NCBI RefSeq assembly: GCF_000764555.1
Contig: NZ_CP009574.1
Coordinates: forward strand, 1,922,001 to 1,986,000
Source of the DNA: Candidatus Francisella endociliophora
Lineage (GTDB): Bacteria > Pseudomonadota > Gammaproteobacteria > Francisellales > Francisellaceae
Reading direction: 5' to 3'
Length of the DNA: 64,000 bases
Below, one piece after another: positions 52,950-62,730 of this stretch. A program made the position numbers and the translations under genes. Each line of letters starts with the position of its first letter. Position 1 is the first letter of the stretch. The notes beneath the pieces were generated by a model. It had not been told where the DNA came from and made no database searches. It saw only the letters and a program-made list of their open reading frames with translations.

Positions 52950-54170
52950 ATGAGCGAATTATATAAATTACCAGCAGGGTGGGAGTGGAAGAAGTTAGGA
53001 GACTTTGTAAGCATAAAAGGTGGTAAAAGATTACCTAAAGGCGAAAAATTACGAGAAACAAAGACTGACTATCCGTATATTAGAGTCGCTGACTTTAATA
53101 ATTTTAACTCTATTGATATAAATTCTGTTCAGTATATAAGTAAAGAAGTATTTGATAAAATTAAAAATTATACAATTTCAAAAGATGATATCTATATAAG
53201 TATCGCTGGAACTATAGGAAAAACAGGCGTTATTCCTGTAAGTTTGGATGGTGCTAATTTAACAGAAAATGCGGCGAAAATTGTATTTGATATATCAGAA
53301 TATAATCAGAGTTTTTTAGTATATTTCACAACGACATTTACTTTTTTAGATCAGATAGGATTAGCTACAAAAACGGTAGCTATGCCAAAACTAGCTTTAA
53401 CTAGATTAAAAAATGTACAAATCCCTCTCCCACCACTAGCAGAGCAAAAGCTAATAGTTGCCAAGTTAGATAGTCTTTTTGGGAAGATTGATAAGGCGAT
53501 AGAGCTACACCAGCAAAATATTACAAATGCCAATACTCTAATGGCTAGTACCCTTTATAAGACTTTTAAAAAGTTGGAGGGGGAGTATTCAAAACAGAAA
53601 ATAGAGTCTTTTTCTAAAGTTGGAACAGGAGTAACACCTTTAAAAAGTAGAAAAGATTATTATAACGGCTCTATAAATTGGATAACAAGTAAAGCTACTG
53701 GTTATGATTTTGTTACAGAAGCTGAAATGTTTATCACAGATTTTGCCATAAAAGAATGTCGCTTGAAAGTTTATCCCAAAGGAACTCTTGTAGTAGCACT
53801 GTATGGACAAGGTAAAACAAGAGGGCAAGTCACAGAATTGCTTATTGAATCAGCCACAAATCAAGCTGTTGCAACGATTGTTGTAGATAAAAACCAAAAT
53901 AATAAGTATCTTAAATTTTTTCTAAAAAAATCATATTTAGATTTAAGAGAAAAAGCATCTGGTGGAACTCAAGCAAATTTGAACTTAACAATTATTAAAA
54001 ATATAGAAGTACCACTACCACCACTACAAACCCAACAACAAACTGTAGAGTATTTGGATAGTATTGCCACAAAGGTTGATAAGATTAAGCAATTAAATGA
54101 GCAGAAATTAGAAAATTTAAAGGCATTAAAAGCCAGTATTTTAGATAAGGCATTTCGTGGGGAGTTGTAG
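52950..54170 (+). CDS. hsdS: Type I restriction-modification specificity (S) subunit
   Basis: The 406-residue protein has two target-recognition domains, each followed by a conserved helical region. TRD1 (about 5-155) starts GWEWKKLGDFVSIKGGKRLPKG and ends with VQIPLPPLAEQKLIVAKLDSLF, leading into a helix (about 170-205). TRD2 (about 215-350) ends with the matching VPLPPLQTQQQTVEYLDSIATKVDKI and a C-terminal helix. The two TRDs define the two halves of the DNA site. The ribosome-binding site is weak. The gene is bracketed by copies of the bipartite repeat, one ending 26 bases before its start and the array beginning 13 bases after its stop. Confidence 0.93.
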   Translation: MSELYKLPAGWEWKKLGDFVSIKGGKRLPKGEKLRETKTDYPYIRVADFNNFNSIDINSVQYISKEVFDKIKNYTISKDDIYISIAGTIGKTGVIPVSLDGANLTENAAKIVFDISEYNQSFLVYFTTTFTFLDQIGLATKTVAMPKLALTRLKNVQIPLPPLAEQKLIVAKLDSLFGKIDKAIELHQQNITNANTLMASTLYKTFKKLEGEYSKQKIESFSKVGTGVTPLKSRKDYYNGSINWITSKATGYDFVTEAEMFITDFAIKECRLKVYPKGTLVVALYGQGKTRGQVTELLIESATNQAVATIVVDKNQNNKYLKFFLKKSYLDLREKASGGTQANLNLTIIKNIEVPLPPLQTQQQTVEYLDSIATKVDKIKQLNEQKLENLKALKASILDKAFRGEL

Positions 54171-54182
54171 AACAAGCTTACA

Positions 54183-54566
54183 GTCATCCTGAACTTGTTT
54201 CAGGATCTCATTAGGATTGAGAAAATGGTGAGATGCTGAACTAAATTCAGCATGACAATAAGATATTATGGAAAATAAAGACTACAGTCATCCTGAACTT
54301 GTTTCAGGATCTTATTAGGATTGAGAATATGGTGAGATGCTGAACTAAATTCAGCATGACAATAAAATATTATGGAAAAATAAAGACTACAGTCATCCTG
54401 AACTTGTTTCAGGATCTTATTGGGATTGAGAAAATGGTGAGATGCTGAACTAAATTCAGCATGACAATAAAATATTATGGAAAAATAAAAACTAGAGTCA
54501 TCCTGAACTTATTTCAGGATCTTATTAGGATTGAGAAAATGGTAATATGCTGAAATAATTTGATTT
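54183..54566 (+). repeat. Tandem array of bipartite palindromic repeats
   Basis: About 3.7 copies start at 54183, 54287, 54392 and 54497 (period 104-105). Each full copy is 74 bases with the same two hairpins as the element before hsdS. Copies are separated by a near-identical spacer of about 31 bases (AATAAAATATTATGGAAAAA and onward). The fourth copy has a decayed right hairpin near 54541-54566. Copies 2-4 read GGATCTTA where the first reads GGATCTCA. The array ends about 30 bases before the GIY-YIG gene. Confidence 0.92.
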
Positions 54567-54597
54567 AGACTATCGATATTTAGGAAGTAAAGAACTA

Positions 54598-54885
54598 ATG
54601 AATAAAAGAGGTTTTGTTTATATACTAACAAATCAAAATCAAACAGTTTTGTATATAGGTGTTACATCAAACCTCAAACAAAGAATCTATCAGCATAAAA
54701 ATATGCTAGTAGAAGGTTTTTCTAAGAAATATCGTACTCATAAGTTAGTATATTATGAAATAGCAGAAAATATTGAGTCTGCTATATTAAGGGAAAAACA
54801 GCTCAAACGATGGCATAAGGATTGGAAAGTTAATTTGATTAAACAGAGTAACCCTGATTTAGATGATCTATATGATAGTCTATAG
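54598..54885 (+). CDS. Small GIY-YIG endonuclease-fold protein
   Basis: The 95-residue protein is a single GIY-YIG domain. The motif reads F-V-Y-I (residues 6-9) and Y-I-G (19-21). The catalytic Arg is R29 in LKQRIYQHK, and the metal-binding Glu is in NIESAILREKQLKRW (about 62-76). It ends NPDLDDLYDSL. This is the UPF0213-related small-protein group; no DNA-binding domain is attached. AGGA lies about 12 bases upstream. It lies between the palindromic array and an inverted hairpin copy that begins at the base after its stop codon, so it looks like part of the repeat element and not of the restriction system. Confidence 0.88.
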   Translation: MNKRGFVYILTNQNQTVLYIGVTSNLKQRIYQHKNMLVEGFSKKYRTHKLVYYEIAENIESAILREKQLKRWHKDWKVNLIKQSNPDLDDLYDSL

Positions 54886-54913
54886 TGAGATCCTGAAACA
54901 AGTTCAGGATGAC
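54886..54913 (-). repeat. Inverted copy of the left hairpin after the GIY-YIG gene
   Basis: These 28 bases, TGAGATCCTGAA to TTCAGGATGAC, are the exact reverse complement of the left hairpin at 54183-54210 and at 52847-52874. It starts at the first base after the TAG of the GIY-YIG gene. Confidence 0.92.
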
Positions 54914-54947
54914 AGACAGTTTTAAAAGCGGCGTAAAATCTAAAACT

Positions 54948-54968
54948 CCCCTTCGAGTGTCGAAGGGG
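54948..54968. repeat. GC-rich hairpin between the GIY-YIG gene and hsdM
   Basis: CCCCTTCGA-GTG-TCGAAGGGG is a perfect 9-bp stem in otherwise AT-rich DNA. The following bases to about 54995 (GGGCTGCGAAGCAGGACGGG) contain a second small inverted repeat. It resembles a third family of dispersed palindrome. Without a T run, it is not a typical terminator. Confidence 0.6.
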
Positions 54969-55015
54969 TGGGCTGCGAAGCAGGACGGGGTAGTCTTAAA
55001 AAAGAGAGAACAAAA

Positions 55016-56461
55016 ATGCAATCAAAGATAAATAGAATAACAGATATACTAAGGCGAGATGATGGAATCAGCGGAGCGATGCACTATACTGAGCAAGTCA
55101 GCTGGATTCTTTTTTTAAAATTCTTAAATGACTATGAGAATGAAAAAGCTTTTGAGGCAGATCTAACAGGCGAAGAATATACATTTGTCCTAGATGAGAA
55201 ATATCGCTGGAATACTTGGGCCGCACCAAAGGGTGCAGATGGTAAACTTGATGTTATCAATGCTGATAGTGGTGATGATTTACTTGAGTTTGTTAATAAA
55301 GAGCTTTTTCCATATCTGAAATCTTTTAAATCCATAGATGAAAATGTTAAAACTCTTAAATATAAAATAGGTGCAGTATTTGAGTATATAGATAACCGTG
55401 TAGCTAGTGGTCATACTTTGCGTGACGTTATTAATGAGATTGATGAGTTAAATTTTAATAAAAAAGAAGATCTATACCAACTATCACAGATCTATGAAAA
55501 TTTACTTAAAGAGATGGGTTCTGATGGTGGTAATAGTGGCGAGTTCTATACTCCAAGACCATTAGTTAAGGCTATCGTAGATGTGGTTAATCCTCAAGCT
55601 GGACAAACGGTCTATGATCCAGCAGCTGGGACTTGTGGCTTTTTGATAGATGCTTATGAGCATATGTATAGCAAAGAGCTATCAACTACACAACTTGCGT
55701 TTCTTAATGAAGAGACTTTCTTTGGTAAGGAGAAAACACCTTTATCATACGTAATGGGTATGATGAATATGATCCTACATGGTATAACATCACCAAATAT
55801 TAACAAGGCAAATACACTTGTTAAAGATATTCGCAGTCTTGAGGAGAAAGATCGTTTTGATATTATTCTCGCTAATCCACCATTTGGCGGTAAAGAAAAA
55901 GCAGCTATTCAAACTAACTTTCCAATCAAATCAAATGCTACTGAGCTACTATTTTTACAACATATTTACAAAAGCTTAAAGCTAGGTGGTAGATGTGGTG
56001 TGGTTGTGCCAGAAGGAGTACTTTTCCAGACAAATAATGCTTTTAAAAATGTCAAAAAAGAACTATTAGAAAACTATAATGTCCATACTATAGTTTCATT
56101 ACCTGCTGGAGTGTTTTTACCATATAGCGGAGTTAAGACAAATGTGATTTTCTTTGATAGAGAGGGTAGCACTACAGATATTTTCTATTATGAAATTACA
56201 CCGCCATATAAACTGACTAAAAATAAACCTATTCAGTTTGAGCATTTCAAAGAGTTTTTAGAAATTTGGCAATCTCGCAAGCTTACAGAAAATAGCTGGA
56301 TAGTTAAAGTAGAGGACATCAAAGACTATGATATATCAGCTAAAAATCCTAACAAAATTGAAACAATCGAGCATAAATCGCCGTTAGAATTAGTAAATGA
56401 AATCAAGCAAAATACTGCTGAAATAGATAAGCTAATAGGTGAGATTGAAAGTATTCTTTAA
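55016..56461 (+). CDS. hsdM: Type I restriction-modification DNA methyltransferase (M) subunit
   Basis: The protein is 481 residues from the ATG at 55016, with AGAGAGAA upstream. An in-frame GTG at 54968 lies inside the palindrome and is unlikely. It has an N-terminal HsdM_N helical domain (about 1-145), then an N6-adenine methyltransferase. The SAM motif is VYDPAAGTCGFLIDAY near 197-212 and the catalytic motif ILANPPFGG near 283-291. VVPEGVLFQTN near 328 is also conserved. With HsdS it methylates the recognition site; with HsdR it restricts. It is separated from hsdR by about 3.4 kb and three other genes, an unusual order. Its end overlaps the convergent membrane-protein gene by four bases. 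Confidence 0.94.
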   Translation: MQSKINRITDILRRDDGISGAMHYTEQVSWILFLKFLNDYENEKAFEADLTGEEYTFVLDEKYRWNTWAAPKGADGKLDVINADSGDDLLEFVNKELFPYLKSFKSIDENVKTLKYKIGAVFEYIDNRVASGHTLRDVINEIDELNFNKKEDLYQLSQIYENLLKEMGSDGGNSGEFYTPRPLVKAIVDVVNPQAGQTVYDPAAGTCGFLIDAYEHMYSKELSTTQLAFLNEETFFGKEKTPLSYVMGMMNMILHGITSPNINKANTLVKDIRSLEEKDRFDIILANPPFGGKEKAAIQTNFPIKSNATELLFLQHIYKSLKLGGRCGVVVPEGVLFQTNNAFKNVKKELLENYNVHTIVSLPAGVFLPYSGVKTNVIFFDREGSTTDIFYYEITPPYKLTKNKPIQFEHFKEFLEIWQSRKLTENSWIVKVEDIKDYDISAKNPNKIETIEHKSPLELVNEIKQNTAEIDKLIGEIESIL

Positions 56462-56913
56462 ATTTTTCTATTTAAAATTCTATACAAAACATAAGAGATC
56501 ACAGCAGCTACTATATTTACAAAAAATATTGCTTCCACATACTCATTATAAACAGAACCACTAAATAACATAAGTGAGTTTAAAACTGTATAAATAGCAT
56601 AAAATATCAGACAAGCTGCTTTAAATTGAGCATTTTTAAATAGTGCTAAAATCGAGAATATAAATAGTCCTAATTGGAAAATTCCTATCTGAGTAACAGC
56701 AGGAGTGAAAATCCATCCTTGAAATTTACTTATACTATCCCCATCTAGTAAATATGTATAACTGTTAATAAAACTAAAAAAGCTAATATTACTAACAATA
56801 AAGTAATTTGCATAAATATTTACATGGTGTTTACCATACATAATACTTGAATGCAGAAACGCTATTATAAAAGGTGATATTAGTAAGCAGATACTTATAA
56901 TGACAGTTACCAT
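56458..56913 (-). CDS. Four-helix membrane protein of unknown function
   Basis: The 151-residue protein has about four hydrophobic segments (about 2-24, 38-56, 72-90 and 96-145, the last probably two) and short polar loops (YGKHHVN, LDGDSISKFQGW, RILNRKI at the end). No family recognised. It starts ATG at 56911-56913 with no strong ribosome-binding site and converges with hsdM, overlapping it by four bases. Open frame and membrane character support a real gene. Confidence 0.65.
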   Translation of the reverse strand: MVTVIISICLLISPFIIAFLHSSIMYGKHHVNIYANYFIVSNISFFSFINSYTYLLDGDSISKFQGWIFTPAVTQIGIFQLGLFIFSILALFKNAQFKAACLIFYAIYTVLNSLMLFSGSVYNEYVEAIFFVNIVAAVISYVLYRILNRKI

Positions 56914-56966
56914 GAGTTATAAAACTTTTGTAGAAAATAGCTAGATTCTACAATAAATGTTTTGGG

Positions 56967-56996
56967 TTGTCATATATTTAATGATAAACATATAGA
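56967..56996 (+). promoter_or_regulatory. Possible promoter upstream of tig
   Basis: TTGTCA (56967-56972) and TATAGA (56991-56996) are 18 bases apart, 69 bases before the tig start. No convincing sigma-32 site was seen. Confidence 0.4.
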
Positions 56997-57065
56997 CAAT
57001 CTAGTAGATGATAGTTAAAATTTGCTACTAGAAAATTGTTAAATAAATAAAAGGAAAACTTAATA

Positions 57066-58382
57066 ATGCAAGTTACTGTAGAGAAAAAAGAAGGAATTCA
57101 TTGTTCACTATTAATCGAAGTTCCAGCTAATGAAATTGATAGCGCTGTGACTAAAGAAGTTAATAAAACAGCTAAAACTATCAAAATGGATGGTTTCAGA
57201 CCTGGTAAAGTACCTGCTGGTATGGTTAAGAAAAAGTATGGTGAGCAAATCCGTATGGAAGTAATTTCTGACCTGATTCCTCAAAAATACTCAAAAGCTA
57301 TTCAAGATGAAAAATTAGCAGTAGCTGGTATCGAAGTTGATCTTAAAGAAAATAAAGAAGGTGAGCCTCTTAAGTTTGTAGTAAACTGTGAGCTTTTCCC
57401 AGAATTTGAAGTAACTGGTTTTGAGAAAATTGAAGTACAAAAGCCAACTGTTGAGCTTACTGATAAAGAAGTTAAGCAAATGATCGAAAACCTTAGAAAG
57501 CAACTTGCTACATATTCAGAAGTAGAAAGAGCTGTAGCAAAAGATGACAAAGTTGTTATCGATTTCGTAGGTAAAAAAGATGGTGAAGTTTTCGAAGGTG
57601 GTTCAGCTAACGATCAAGAGTTAGTAATTGGTTCTGGTCAAATGATCCCTGGTTTTGAAGATGGTATCATCGGTATGAACAAAGATGAGCAAAAAACTAT
57701 CACTGTAACTTTCCCAGAAGAGTATCAAAACAAAGATCTTGCTGGCGCTGAGGCTACTTTTGATATTACTGTTAAGAAAATTCAAGAAGCTCAACTACCA
57801 GAAGTTGACGAAGAGTTCGTTAAGAAGTTTGGTGTAAAAGGTGGTGTTGATACTTTTGAAGATGAAATCAAAGAAAATATGCAAAGAGAACTTAAATTCA
57901 TCTTGCAAAGAAAGACAAAGGATCAAGTATTCAAAGGTCTAAGAGAGATTGCTGAATTTGAAACTCCAAAAGCTTTAATCAAAAGAGAAATAGATGCGGC
58001 TAAGCAAAACTTAGTTAAGCAAATGGGTGGTGGTCAAAACTTTGATGTAAACCAGCTTCCAGATAATCTATTTGAAGATAATGCTAAGCAAAAAGTAGAA
58101 ACTAGCTTAGTGCTTGATAGTTTGATGAAGTCTCAAAAATTTGAAGCTACTGAAGAAGAAGTTGATAGCTTATTATCAGAAATGGTTCAAGCTTATGAAG
58201 AGCCAGAGAAGACTAAAGAAGAAATCAAGAAAAATGAAAGAGAAATGTCTAATCTAAAAGCACTAGTTGTAGAAAACAAACTAACTGACTGGGTATTAGA
58301 TCAAGCTCAAGTAACTGAAAAAGAAGAAGATTTCTTTGAAATTATCAAAGAAAATATGCAAGCGCAACAAGCTGGATTCTAA
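57066..58382 (+). CDS. tig: Trigger factor (ribosome-associated chaperone/prolyl isomerase)
   Basis: The 438-residue protein has the three trigger-factor domains. The N-terminal ribosome-binding domain carries [19 protein letters not shown] near 39-57 (the family's GFRxGKxP signature). The FKBP-type prolyl isomerase domain (about 160-245) has [17 protein letters not shown] and [12 protein letters not shown] helical C-terminal chaperone domain completes it. It meets nascent chains at the ribosome exit. It heads the tig-clpP-clpX-lon-hupB-ppiD cluster, with 29 bases to clpP. Confidence 0.97.
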   Translation: MQVTVEKKEGIHCSLLIEVPANEIDSAVTKEVNKTAKTIKMDGFRPGKVPAGMVKKKYGEQIRMEVISDLIPQKYSKAIQDEKLAVAGIEVDLKENKEGEPLKFVVNCELFPEFEVTGFEKIEVQKPTVELTDKEVKQMIENLRKQLATYSEVERAVAKDDKVVIDFVGKKDGEVFEGGSANDQELVIGSGQMIPGFEDGIIGMNKDEQKTITVTFPEEYQNKDLAGAEATFDITVKKIQEAQLPEVDEEFVKKFGVKGGVDTFEDEIKENMQRELKFILQRKTKDQVFKGLREIAEFETPKALIKREIDAAKQNLVKQMGGGQNFDVNQLPDNLFEDNAKQKVETSLVLDSLMKSQKFEATEEEVDSLLSEMVQAYEEPEKTKEEIKKNEREMSNLKALVVENKLTDWVLDQAQVTEKEEDFFEIIKENMQAQQAGF

Positions 58383-58411
58383 TTTTTCGTTTTTTTAATA
58401 AGAGGTTATAA

Positions 58412-59017
58412 ATGATAACTAATAATTTAGTTCCTACTGTTGTTGAAAAAAGCGCAGGCGGTGAGAGAGCTTATGATATTTACTCAAGATTGCTTAAAGA
58501 GCGAATTGTTTTTTTAAACGGTGAAGTAAATGATCAGTCAGCAAATCTTGTAATTGCTCAGCTTTTGTTCTTAGAATCAGAGGATCCTGATAAAGATATT
58601 TATTTCTATATCAATTCACCAGGTGGTATGGTTACTGCTGGTATGGGTGTGTATGACACTATGCAATTTATCAAACCTGATGTAAATACTATTTGTATCG
58701 GTTTGGCTGCTAGTATGGGCTCACTTTTATTAGCAGGTGGAACTAAAGGTAAGAGATATAGCTTACCAAGTTCACAAATTATGATTCATCAGCCTTTAGG
58801 TGGATTCAAAGGACAAGCTTCTGATATAGAGATTCATGCAAAAAATATCTTACGTATCAAAGAAAGATTAAACAAAGTCTTAGCTCATCATACTGGCCAA
58901 GATTTAGAAACTATCGTTAGAGATACAGATAGAGATAACTTTATGATGGCTGAGGAAGCAAAAGAATATGGTCTTATAGATCATGTTATTGAGTCTCGTG
59001 AAGCAATAATAAAATAA
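58412..59017 (+). CDS. clpP: ATP-dependent Clp protease proteolytic subunit
   Basis: The 201-residue protein has the catalytic triad Ser101 ([10 protein letters not shown]), His126 (MIHQPLGG) and Asp175 (DTDRDNF), with the same spacings as E. coli ClpP. The first residues before [20 protein letters not shown] are a short propeptide. It forms the double-ring chamber that works with ClpX, encoded 23 bases downstream. Confidence 0.98.
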   Translation: MITNNLVPTVVEKSAGGERAYDIYSRLLKERIVFLNGEVNDQSANLVIAQLLFLESEDPDKDIYFYINSPGGMVTAGMGVYDTMQFIKPDVNTICIGLAASMGSLLLAGGTKGKRYSLPSSQIMIHQPLGGFKGQASDIEIHAKNILRIKERLNKVLAHHTGQDLETIVRDTDRDNFMMAEEAKEYGLIDHVIESREAIIK

Positions 59018-59040
59018 ATAAAGGAAGTCTAATTTAAAAA

Positions 59041-60297
59041 ATGGCTAAAATTCTATATTGTTCTTTTTGTGGTAAGTCACAACAAGAAGTCAAAAATATT
59101 ATCTCTGGTAGAGATGGTAATATCTGTAATGAATGTGTCAGTAAATGTGCTGATAAAATCCATAGTGGTGGCAGTGTTGCTGCAGCTGAAGATATTTCTT
59201 TTGAAAAATTACCAAAACCAGTAGAGATTAAGAAGTATCTGGATGATTATATCATCGGTCAAGATAATGCTAAAAAAGTACTATCTGTAGCAGTATATAA
59301 TCATTATAAAAGAATCACTTCTGAGGCTACAAAAGATGATGATACTGAGCTTAAAAAGAGTAATGTTTTACTAATTGGACCAACCGGTTCAGGTAAAACT
59401 TTATTTGCACAGACTTTAGCAAAACTACTTAATGTACCTTTTGCAATTGCCGATGCCACTACTCTTACAGAAGCAGGCTATGTTGGTGATGATGTTGAGA
59501 ATATCATTGTCAGGTTATTACAGAATGCTGAGTTTGATGTTGCGAAAGCTCAAAAAGGTATCATCTATATAGATGAAATTGATAAGATTGCACGTAAGTC
59601 AGAGAGTGCATCAATTACTAGAGATGTATCTGGTGAGGGTGTACAACAAGCACTGTTGAAACTTATTGAAGGTACTGTATCTTCAGTTCCGCCAAAAGGT
59701 GGTAGAAAACATCCAAATCAAGATATGATTGAAGTTGATACTTCAGATATCTTGTTTATTTGTGGTGGTGCTTTTGCTGGTATTGAAAAAGTTGTTAAAC
59801 ATAGAATGGATAAAGTTAGTATTGGCTTTAACGCCGATGTTATCCAACAAAAAAACAGCTTAGATACAGAAAAACTGATGAAAAAAGTTGAGAGTGAAGA
59901 TTTAACTAGATTTGGTCTGATACCAGAGCTTATTGGTCGTTTACCCATGGTTACAGTTCTAAATGAGCTAACAGAAGAAGACCTTGTTAAAATCTTAACT
60001 GAACCAAAGAATGCTCTTATTAAACAATATATAAAGCTATTTAAGTTTGATGAAGTAGATGTTGAGTTTACAGATGAAGCTTTAGTTGAGATTGCTAAAA
60101 AAGCAATTGCTAAGAAGACTGGTGCTAGAGGTCTGAGAACTATTCTAGAAAATGTACTTCTTGAATTGATGTTCCATGTTCCTTCTTCACAAGACATTGA
60201 GAAAGTTGTCGTTAGTGATAAAGTAATATTAGAACAAGAAGAACCAATACTAGTAACTAAAACTAAAGAGCACAAGCAATTAAAAGATATAATCTAA
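59041..60297 (+). CDS. clpX: Clp protease ATP-binding unfoldase ClpX
   Basis: The 418-residue protein has the N-terminal zinc finger (CSFCGKSQ at 7-14 and CNECVSKC near 28-35). It also has Walker A GPTGSGKT near 116, Walker [11 protein letters not shown] near 176, the arginine-finger region [12 protein letters not shown] near 294 and the ClpP-binding loop region IGF near 260. It recognises and unfolds substrates for ClpP. Start ATG has AAGGAAG further upstream (about 59021) but a weak close site. Confidence 0.98.
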   Translation: MAKILYCSFCGKSQQEVKNIISGRDGNICNECVSKCADKIHSGGSVAAAEDISFEKLPKPVEIKKYLDDYIIGQDNAKKVLSVAVYNHYKRITSEATKDDDTELKKSNVLLIGPTGSGKTLFAQTLAKLLNVPFAIADATTLTEAGYVGDDVENIIVRLLQNAEFDVAKAQKGIIYIDEIDKIARKSESASITRDVSGEGVQQALLKLIEGTVSSVPPKGGRKHPNQDMIEVDTSDILFICGGAFAGIEKVVKHRMDKVSIGFNADVIQQKNSLDTEKLMKKVESEDLTRFGLIPELIGRLPMVTVLNELTEEDLVKILTEPKNALIKQYIKLFKFDEVDVEFTDEALVEIAKKAIAKKTGARGLRTILENVLLELMFHVPSSQDIEKVVVSDKVILEQEEPILVTKTKEHKQLKDII

Positions 60298-60322
60298 AAA
60301 ATTCACAGGAGTATATGAGTTT

Positions 60323-62647
60323 ATGTCAGAAACCTTAAATGTTGTTCCTGTTATTCCCTTAAGAGATGTAGTTATATATCCATCAATGACTATCCCACTA
60401 AACGTTGGGCGTAAGAAATCTATAGAGGCTGTAAAGCAGGCATCAAATAATTATGATAATTATATTTTATTAGCAACACAAAAAAATGGTTCAAGTAGTG
60501 GAGATGTTGTAGAAAATATCTATGATATCGCAACGCTTGCTAAGATTGTTCAGGTTATGAAGCTACCTGATGGTACTTTAAAAATCATTGTTGAAGGGGT
60601 TGCTAAAAGATTAGTTGCTCAATATAAAGATGAAGAAGGTTGTATTTATGCAAATTTAGATAGTTTGCACATAGATGATAGCTATAATCCAGATCAAGTA
60701 GATAAAGAGTTAAAAGCTATTTTATTATCAGTATCAGACTCTCTTAAGAAATTTGTCGATCTAAGTGGTAAGGTTTCAAAAGAAACTTTAGCTGCTCTGG
60801 TTGATACTGAAGAGCCTCATAAGTTTATTTATGAAATATCAACTATTCTAAATTCTGAGATTGCTAAGAAGCAAAAGATTTTAGAAGCTACTGATATAAA
60901 AAATAAAGCATTATTGTTATTAACTTGTCTACATGAAGAGTTAGAAATCTTAGAGCTTGAAGGCAAAATAAAAGATAGAGTAAAAGCACAGGTTGATAAA
61001 AACCAACGTGAGTACTATCTAAATGAACAAGTTAAAGCTATTTATAAAGAGCTTGGTGAAGCTGACGAAGAATCTGAAGTATCTGCTTTAAAAAAGAAGA
61101 TTGAAAATACAGAGATGTCAGAAGAAGCAAAAGAGAAATGCTTAAAAGAACTTAAAAAGTTAAAAGCAATGCCACCATCATCTTCTGAATCAGCGGTTTC
61201 TAGAAACTATATTGAAACTATACTTTCTCTACCATGGGGTAAAAGAGCAAAAGTTAAAAAAGATATTAACTTAGCTGAAAAAGTTTTAGAAAAAGATCAT
61301 TATGGTATTAAGAAAGTAAAAGAAAGAATACTTGAGCATTTAGCTGTCCAAATAAAGAGAGATAGCAATACTAAAGCTCCTATATTGTGTCTAGTAGGCC
61401 CTCCAGGTGTTGGTAAAACGTCTATAGGACAATCTATAGCTAGAGCTACGGGGCGTGAATATGTGCGTATGGCTCTTGGTGGTGTACGTGATGAATCTGA
61501 GATTAGAGGGCATCGCCGTACTTATATTGGATCTATGCCTGGTCAAATTATCCAAAAGATAATTAAGTCAAAGACAGAGAATCCACTATTTTTATTAGAT
61601 GAAATAGATAAAATTTCTTCTGATTTTAGAGGTGATCCATCAGCAGCATTGCTTGAGGTTTTAGATCCTGAGCAAAATAGTACATTTAATGATCATTATC
61701 TTGAAGTAGATTATGATTTATCGAAAGTGATGTTTGTTGCTACAGCTAACTCTTTGGATATAGATCCAGCTTTGCGTGATAGATTAGAGATTATCCATTT
61801 ATCTGGATATACGGAGATTGAGAAGCAAGCTATTGCAAAACAGTATCTTGTACCAAAGGCTCTCGATAACAATGGTCTGACTAAGAAAGAGATTAATTTC
61901 ACTCCAAAGGCAATCTTAGATGTAATTAGGTATTATACTAGAGAAGCAGGCGTTAGGAATTTACAACAGAAAATTGATGGTGTATGCCGTAAGGGAGTTA
62001 AGAACCTTCTAAAAGATCCTGAGCATGGGAAAATATCAATTACTCATAAAAACCTAGAAGATTATCTAGGCGTACATCAGTTTGATTATGGTATCAAAAA
62101 TGCTAAGCCAAAAGTTGGTCAGGTTACAGGTCTTGCTTGGACATCTGTCGGTGGTGAGTTATTAACTATTGAAGCATTGGCTATGCCTGGCAAAGGTAAG
62201 GTTAAATATACTGGTAGCCTTGGCGATGTTATGAAAGAGTCGATAGATGCTGCATTTAGTGTTATGCGTTCAATTTCTAAAGATTATAAGCTTGGCGATG
62301 ATTTTTATGAGAAAAAAGATGTTCATATCCATGTGCCAGAAGGCGCAACTCCGAAGGATGGGCCAAGTGCTGGTATCGCTATGACAACAGCTTTAGTTTC
62401 TGTGTATACTAATAAACCTGTTAGAAATGATATCGCAATGACTGGTGAGGTGACTCTACGTGGTGAAGTTTTACCTATAGGTGGTTTAAAAGAGAAACTT
62501 TTAGCTGCTCTAAGAGGTGGAATTAAAGAGGTTTTGATACCAAAACAGAACGTTAAGAACCTTGCAGATGTTGATAAAGAAATTACGGAAAAATTACAAA
62601 TTACGCCTGTAAATAGTATAAAAGAGGTGTTAGAAAGAGTTTTTTAA
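60323..62647 (+). CDS. lon: ATP-dependent protease Lon
   Basis: The 774-residue protein has the N-terminal substrate-binding domain (about 8-200), a central coiled coil, and the AAA+ domain with Walker A GPPGVGKT near 352 and the Walker B LDEIDK near 418. The C-terminal protease domain has the catalytic Ser in [11 protein letters not shown] near 675 and the catalytic Lys about 43 residues later. The start ATG at 60323 has AGGAG 11 bases upstream; another ATG at 60315 is out of frame. It degrades damaged and regulatory proteins. Confidence 0.97.
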   Translation: MSETLNVVPVIPLRDVVIYPSMTIPLNVGRKKSIEAVKQASNNYDNYILLATQKNGSSSGDVVENIYDIATLAKIVQVMKLPDGTLKIIVEGVAKRLVAQYKDEEGCIYANLDSLHIDDSYNPDQVDKELKAILLSVSDSLKKFVDLSGKVSKETLAALVDTEEPHKFIYEISTILNSEIAKKQKILEATDIKNKALLLLTCLHEELEILELEGKIKDRVKAQVDKNQREYYLNEQVKAIYKELGEADEESEVSALKKKIENTEMSEEAKEKCLKELKKLKAMPPSSSESAVSRNYIETILSLPWGKRAKVKKDINLAEKVLEKDHYGIKKVKERILEHLAVQIKRDSNTKAPILCLVGPPGVGKTSIGQSIARATGREYVRMALGGVRDESEIRGHRRTYIGSMPGQIIQKIIKSKTENPLFLLDEIDKISSDFRGDPSAALLEVLDPEQNSTFNDHYLEVDYDLSKVMFVATANSLDIDPALRDRLEIIHLSGYTEIEKQAIAKQYLVPKALDNNGLTKKEINFTPKAILDVIRYYTREAGVRNLQQKIDGVCRKGVKNLLKDPEHGKISITHKNLEDYLGVHQFDYGIKNAKPKVGQVTGLAWTSVGGELLTIEALAMPGKGKVKYTGSLGDVMKESIDAAFSVMRSISKDYKLGDDFYEKKDVHIHVPEGATPKDGPSAGIAMTTALVSVYTNKPVRNDIAMTGEVTLRGEVLPIGGLKEKLLAALRGGIKEVLIPKQNVKNLADVDKEITEKLQITPVNSIKEVLERVF

Positions 62648-62657
62648 CATTTTTGTG

Positions 62658-62686
62658 TTGAATCGGTTTTTTATTAGTGATATAAA
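62658..62686 (+). promoter_or_regulatory. Sigma-70 promoter upstream of hupB
   Basis: TTGAAT (62658-62663) and TATAAA (62681-62686) are 17 bases apart, 44 bases before the hupB start. It would let the HU gene be transcribed independently of lon. Confidence 0.65.
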
Positions 62687-62730
62687 GGTAAATGACGAAT
62701 GTCAATTTATAAAACAAAAGGAGTTATAAA

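Noticed and set aside
54269-54319. Mini-ORF across a repeat unit, MENKDYSHPELVSGSY
   Set aside because: It is open only in one spacer; a single-base difference closes it in the next. It is the repeat read in one frame, with no ribosome-binding site.
54183-54566. Direct repeats with spacers considered as a CRISPR array
   Set aside because: The 31-base spacers are nearly identical to one another, the repeat unit is about 74 bases and bipartite, and no cas gene is near. It is a tandem repeat of a whole element, not CRISPR.
54839-55021. 60-codon minus-strand ORF over the end of the GIY-YIG gene and the palindromes
   Set aside because: It consists of translated palindromes (containing VILNLFQDL) plus antisense of two real genes; no ribosome-binding site.
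59718-60275. 185-codon minus-strand ORF opposite clpX
   Set aside because: Long but Ser/Phe-rich shadow of the clpX frame; no ribosome-binding site or family resemblance.
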